Assembly: GCA_030550695.1 (NCBI GenBank)
Contig: JAUQOX010000003.1
Coordinates: forward strand, 1 to 32,739
Reading direction: 5' to 3'
Length of the DNA stretch: 32,739 nt
DNA from: Gemmatimonadota bacterium
GTDB lineage: Bacteria > Gemmatimonadota > Gemmatimonadetes > Longimicrobiales > Gaopeijiaceae
The notes beneath the pieces were generated by a model. The model was not told where the DNA came from. It searched no databases and saw nothing but the letters and a program-made list of their open reading frames with translations. Position numbers and translations under genes: made by a program. Position 1 is the first letter of the stretch, and the number at the start of each line of letters is the position of its first letter. Below, one piece after another: positions 31,320 through 32,739 of this stretch.

Positions 31320-32739
31320 ACTCCTCCGTACGGTTTGGGGTGGTCGTTGGGGAGGGGCCTGGGTCGAATGGCTTGTCGCCAATCGGCACGGATCTGGCGA
31401 CGTTGACGGGCAAGCTCCTCCAGCTCTCGCACCAGGGCCTCCTGGCGGGACGGATCCGTCTCCTGGGCCAGGACTTCCCGCAGTTCGTGGGCGTGACGTT
31501 CCAGACGGACCTTTCGCATATGGGCCACCGAATCTTCAAAAACCTTCTGAAGATCGGACAGGCGCCGGCTCTCCTCCATGAGTTCCTGCAAGCGCTGGAC
31601 TGCGACCGGACCCATCCCTGCGGGGGGGGCCGCGAGTTCCGGGTCCGCCACCAGGGCCTGGAAAATCTCCCGATACGCCGGATCCTGAAAATCCTCCGGG
31701 CCCAGGCGCTCCGCAGCCCGATCCACGAAGTCCCTGGCCTGGACCAGGAGCAACAACAGCTCCCGCTCGGCTCCCAGAGACAGGGGCCGGGCCGAGACAA
31801 GGGGGACCGGCGGCCGAGGGAGGCGGGGGGGCCGGGGCGATGCCGAGGGCGGCTGTCCGATCTCACCCTCCAGCGTCTCGCGCCTCACCCCCGTCTTTTC
31901 AGCCACCCGGGCCACATAGAGGTCCCGCAGGGCCGGATCCCGCACGGCCCGCAGGGTGGGCAGAAGCCGGTCCAGTGCACCTCGCAGTTTGGTGAGGGAA
32001 GAAAGATACCGCCGCTCTTCCAGGATTTGCAGCTTGCGGTCCAGCAGGTCCACGGCTCCAGCCAGGGCTTGTTGAATTCCGGAAACTCCTTGCTTCCTCA
32101 CCAGGCTGTCGGGATCCTCGCCCGGCGGAAGGGTCACCACGAGGGGGTGAACCCCCGCCGCCAAGAGGAGGTCCCCCGCGCGGAATGTGGCCCGGAGGCC
32201 GGCGGGGTCGCTGTCGAAGAGAAGGAAGGCACGCCGGCAGTAGCGCGACAGCAGACGGGCCTGTTCCTCGGTGAGGGAGGTCCCCAGGGGCGCCACCACA
32301 TGTTCCACTCCGGCCGCCGCCAAGGACACGGCGTCCATGTAGCCCTCCACCACCAGAACCGCCGCTTCCCGCCGGATGGCATGCTTCGCCCAGGACAAGC
32401 CATAGAGGACCTCGCCCTTTCGGAAGACCGGACTGTCCGGGGAATTCAGATATTTCGGAACCTGGGGTCCCCCCTCCCCCAAAACCCGCCCCCCGAACCC
32501 CACCACCTTCCCCGAGGGGGACTCGATGGGAAAGATGATGCGATTGCGGAAGCGGTCATAGGGATCCTCACCCCCTTCCCTCCGAACCAGGAGGCCCGCT
32601 TCCACGAGGACGTTCTCGTCGAGGCCGTGCTGGGCGGCCGCCGTCCGAAAAGCCTGGCGGTCATCCGGAGCATACCCCAGACCGAAGCGTTCCGCCGTCG
32701 CCTCTCCGATCCCCCTGGAGGCCAGATATTCCCGGGCCC
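31316..32739 (-). CDS. dnaG: DNA primase DnaG, lacking its N terminus (cut by window edge)
   Basis: The last 473 or so residues of primase, which makes RNA primers at the replication fork. The visible part opens at AREYLASRGIGEATAERFGLGYAP, part of the catalytic-core N subdomain. It continues with FRNRIIFPIESPSGKVVGFGGR and the TOPRIM domain: VVEGYMDAVSLA (catalytic Glu), PLGTSLT, LLFDSDPAG (metal-binding Asp) and LPPGEDPDSLV. The C-terminal helicase-binding region is proline-rich in the middle (SASPRPPRLPRPPVP) before its helical end. The CHC2 zinc-binding domain lies beyond the right edge. It is coupled to the zinc-ribbon gene by a 4-base overlap; rpoD, a frequent neighbour, does not follow it. 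Confidence 0.97.
   Translation of the reverse strand, partial: AREYLASRGIGEATAERFGLGYAPDDRQAFRTAAAQHGLDENVLVEAGLLVRREGGEDPYDRFRNRIIFPIESPSGKVVGFGGRVLGEGGPQVPKYLNSPDSPVFRKGEVLYGLSWAKHAIRREAAVLVVEGYMDAVSLAAAGVEHVVAPLGTSLTEEQARLLSRYCRRAFLLFDSDPAGLRATFRAGDLLLAAGVHPLVVTLPPGEDPDSLVRKQGVSGIQQALAGAVDLLDRKLQILEERRYLSSLTKLRGALDRLLPTLRAVRDPALRDLYVARVAEKTGVRRETLEGEIGQPPSASPRPPRLPRPPVPLVSARPLSLGAERELLLLLVQARDFVDRAAERLGPEDFQDPAYREIFQALVADPELAAPPAGMGPVAVQRLQELMEESRRLSDLQKVFEDSVAHMRKVRLERHAHELREVLAQETDPSRQEALVRELEELARQRRQIRADWRQAIRPRPLPNDHPKPYGGV

Noticed and set aside
1..32739. Mobile elements, prophage, CRISPR or defence islands
   Set aside because: I saw no transposase, integrase, repeat array, direct-repeat flanks or change in base composition; gene order is typical chromosomal housekeeping.

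Overview
The window is 32.7 kb of gene-dense, strongly GC-rich bacterial chromosome. Every gene I can support lies on the minus strand, so transcription runs from the right end (32739) to the left end (1). I recognise 33 protein genes (two cut by the window edges), two further protein genes with no function I can name, and one tRNA. No gap between genes exceeds about 230 bases. I see no insertion sequence, prophage, CRISPR array, integrase or rRNA. The ExbB/TolQ-ExbD-ExbD-TonB cluster implies a cell with an outer membrane. CdaA, a Minf_1886-family protein, tandem ExbD genes and an RsbW/STAS/SpoIIE-type phosphatase set suggest Gemmatimonadota or a related group. That placement is a guess from gene content; the sequence does not prove it.

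Layout in the direction of transcription. (1) 32739-28203: dnaG (5' end missing), a coiled-coil zinc-ribbon protein, recJ, rsmD and, just beyond, coaD: DNA replication and repair, 16S rRNA methylation and CoA synthesis, mostly joined by 4-base start/stop overlaps. (2) 27543-25122: a partner-switch module (STAS antagonist, RsbW-like kinase, GAF-SpoIIE phosphatase), preceded by a plausible promoter and followed by rsmA and a DnaQ-like exonuclease. (3) 23342-18047: an MBL-fold hydrolase, then acetyl-CoA acetyltransferase, a CPBP membrane protease, 3-hydroxybutyryl-CoA dehydrogenase and acyl-CoA dehydrogenase, a short-chain acyl-CoA set. (4) 17981-10710: glyA, a Minf_1886 protein, a tiny four-cysteine protein, the NAD(P)HX repair enzyme Nnr, thiL, plsC, eno and ftsB. 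A tRNA-Met(CAU) and a very good intrinsic terminator close this part. (5) 10501-3138: a short-chain dehydrogenase, an unknown protein, a glycerophosphodiester phosphodiesterase, the widely conserved tilS-hpt-ftsH trio, then cdaA. (6) 3049-618: the proton-driven TolQ/ExbD/ExbD/TonB energy-coupling operon, closed by a second good terminator, after which yggS begins and runs off the left end.

Most genes are housekeeping. The items most worth a second look are the partner-switch module with no sigma factor beside it, an inverted repeat overlapping its candidate promoter, a possibly structured leader before recJ, cdaA without cdaR, a membrane protease translationally coupled to hbd, and the unrecognised proteins at 9091-9609 and 15955-16152. 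I found no clear evidence of a new defence or mobile system. Several starts are GTG or TTG and were chosen from Shine-Dalgarno (SD) spacing, overlap with the upstream gene, and family length.
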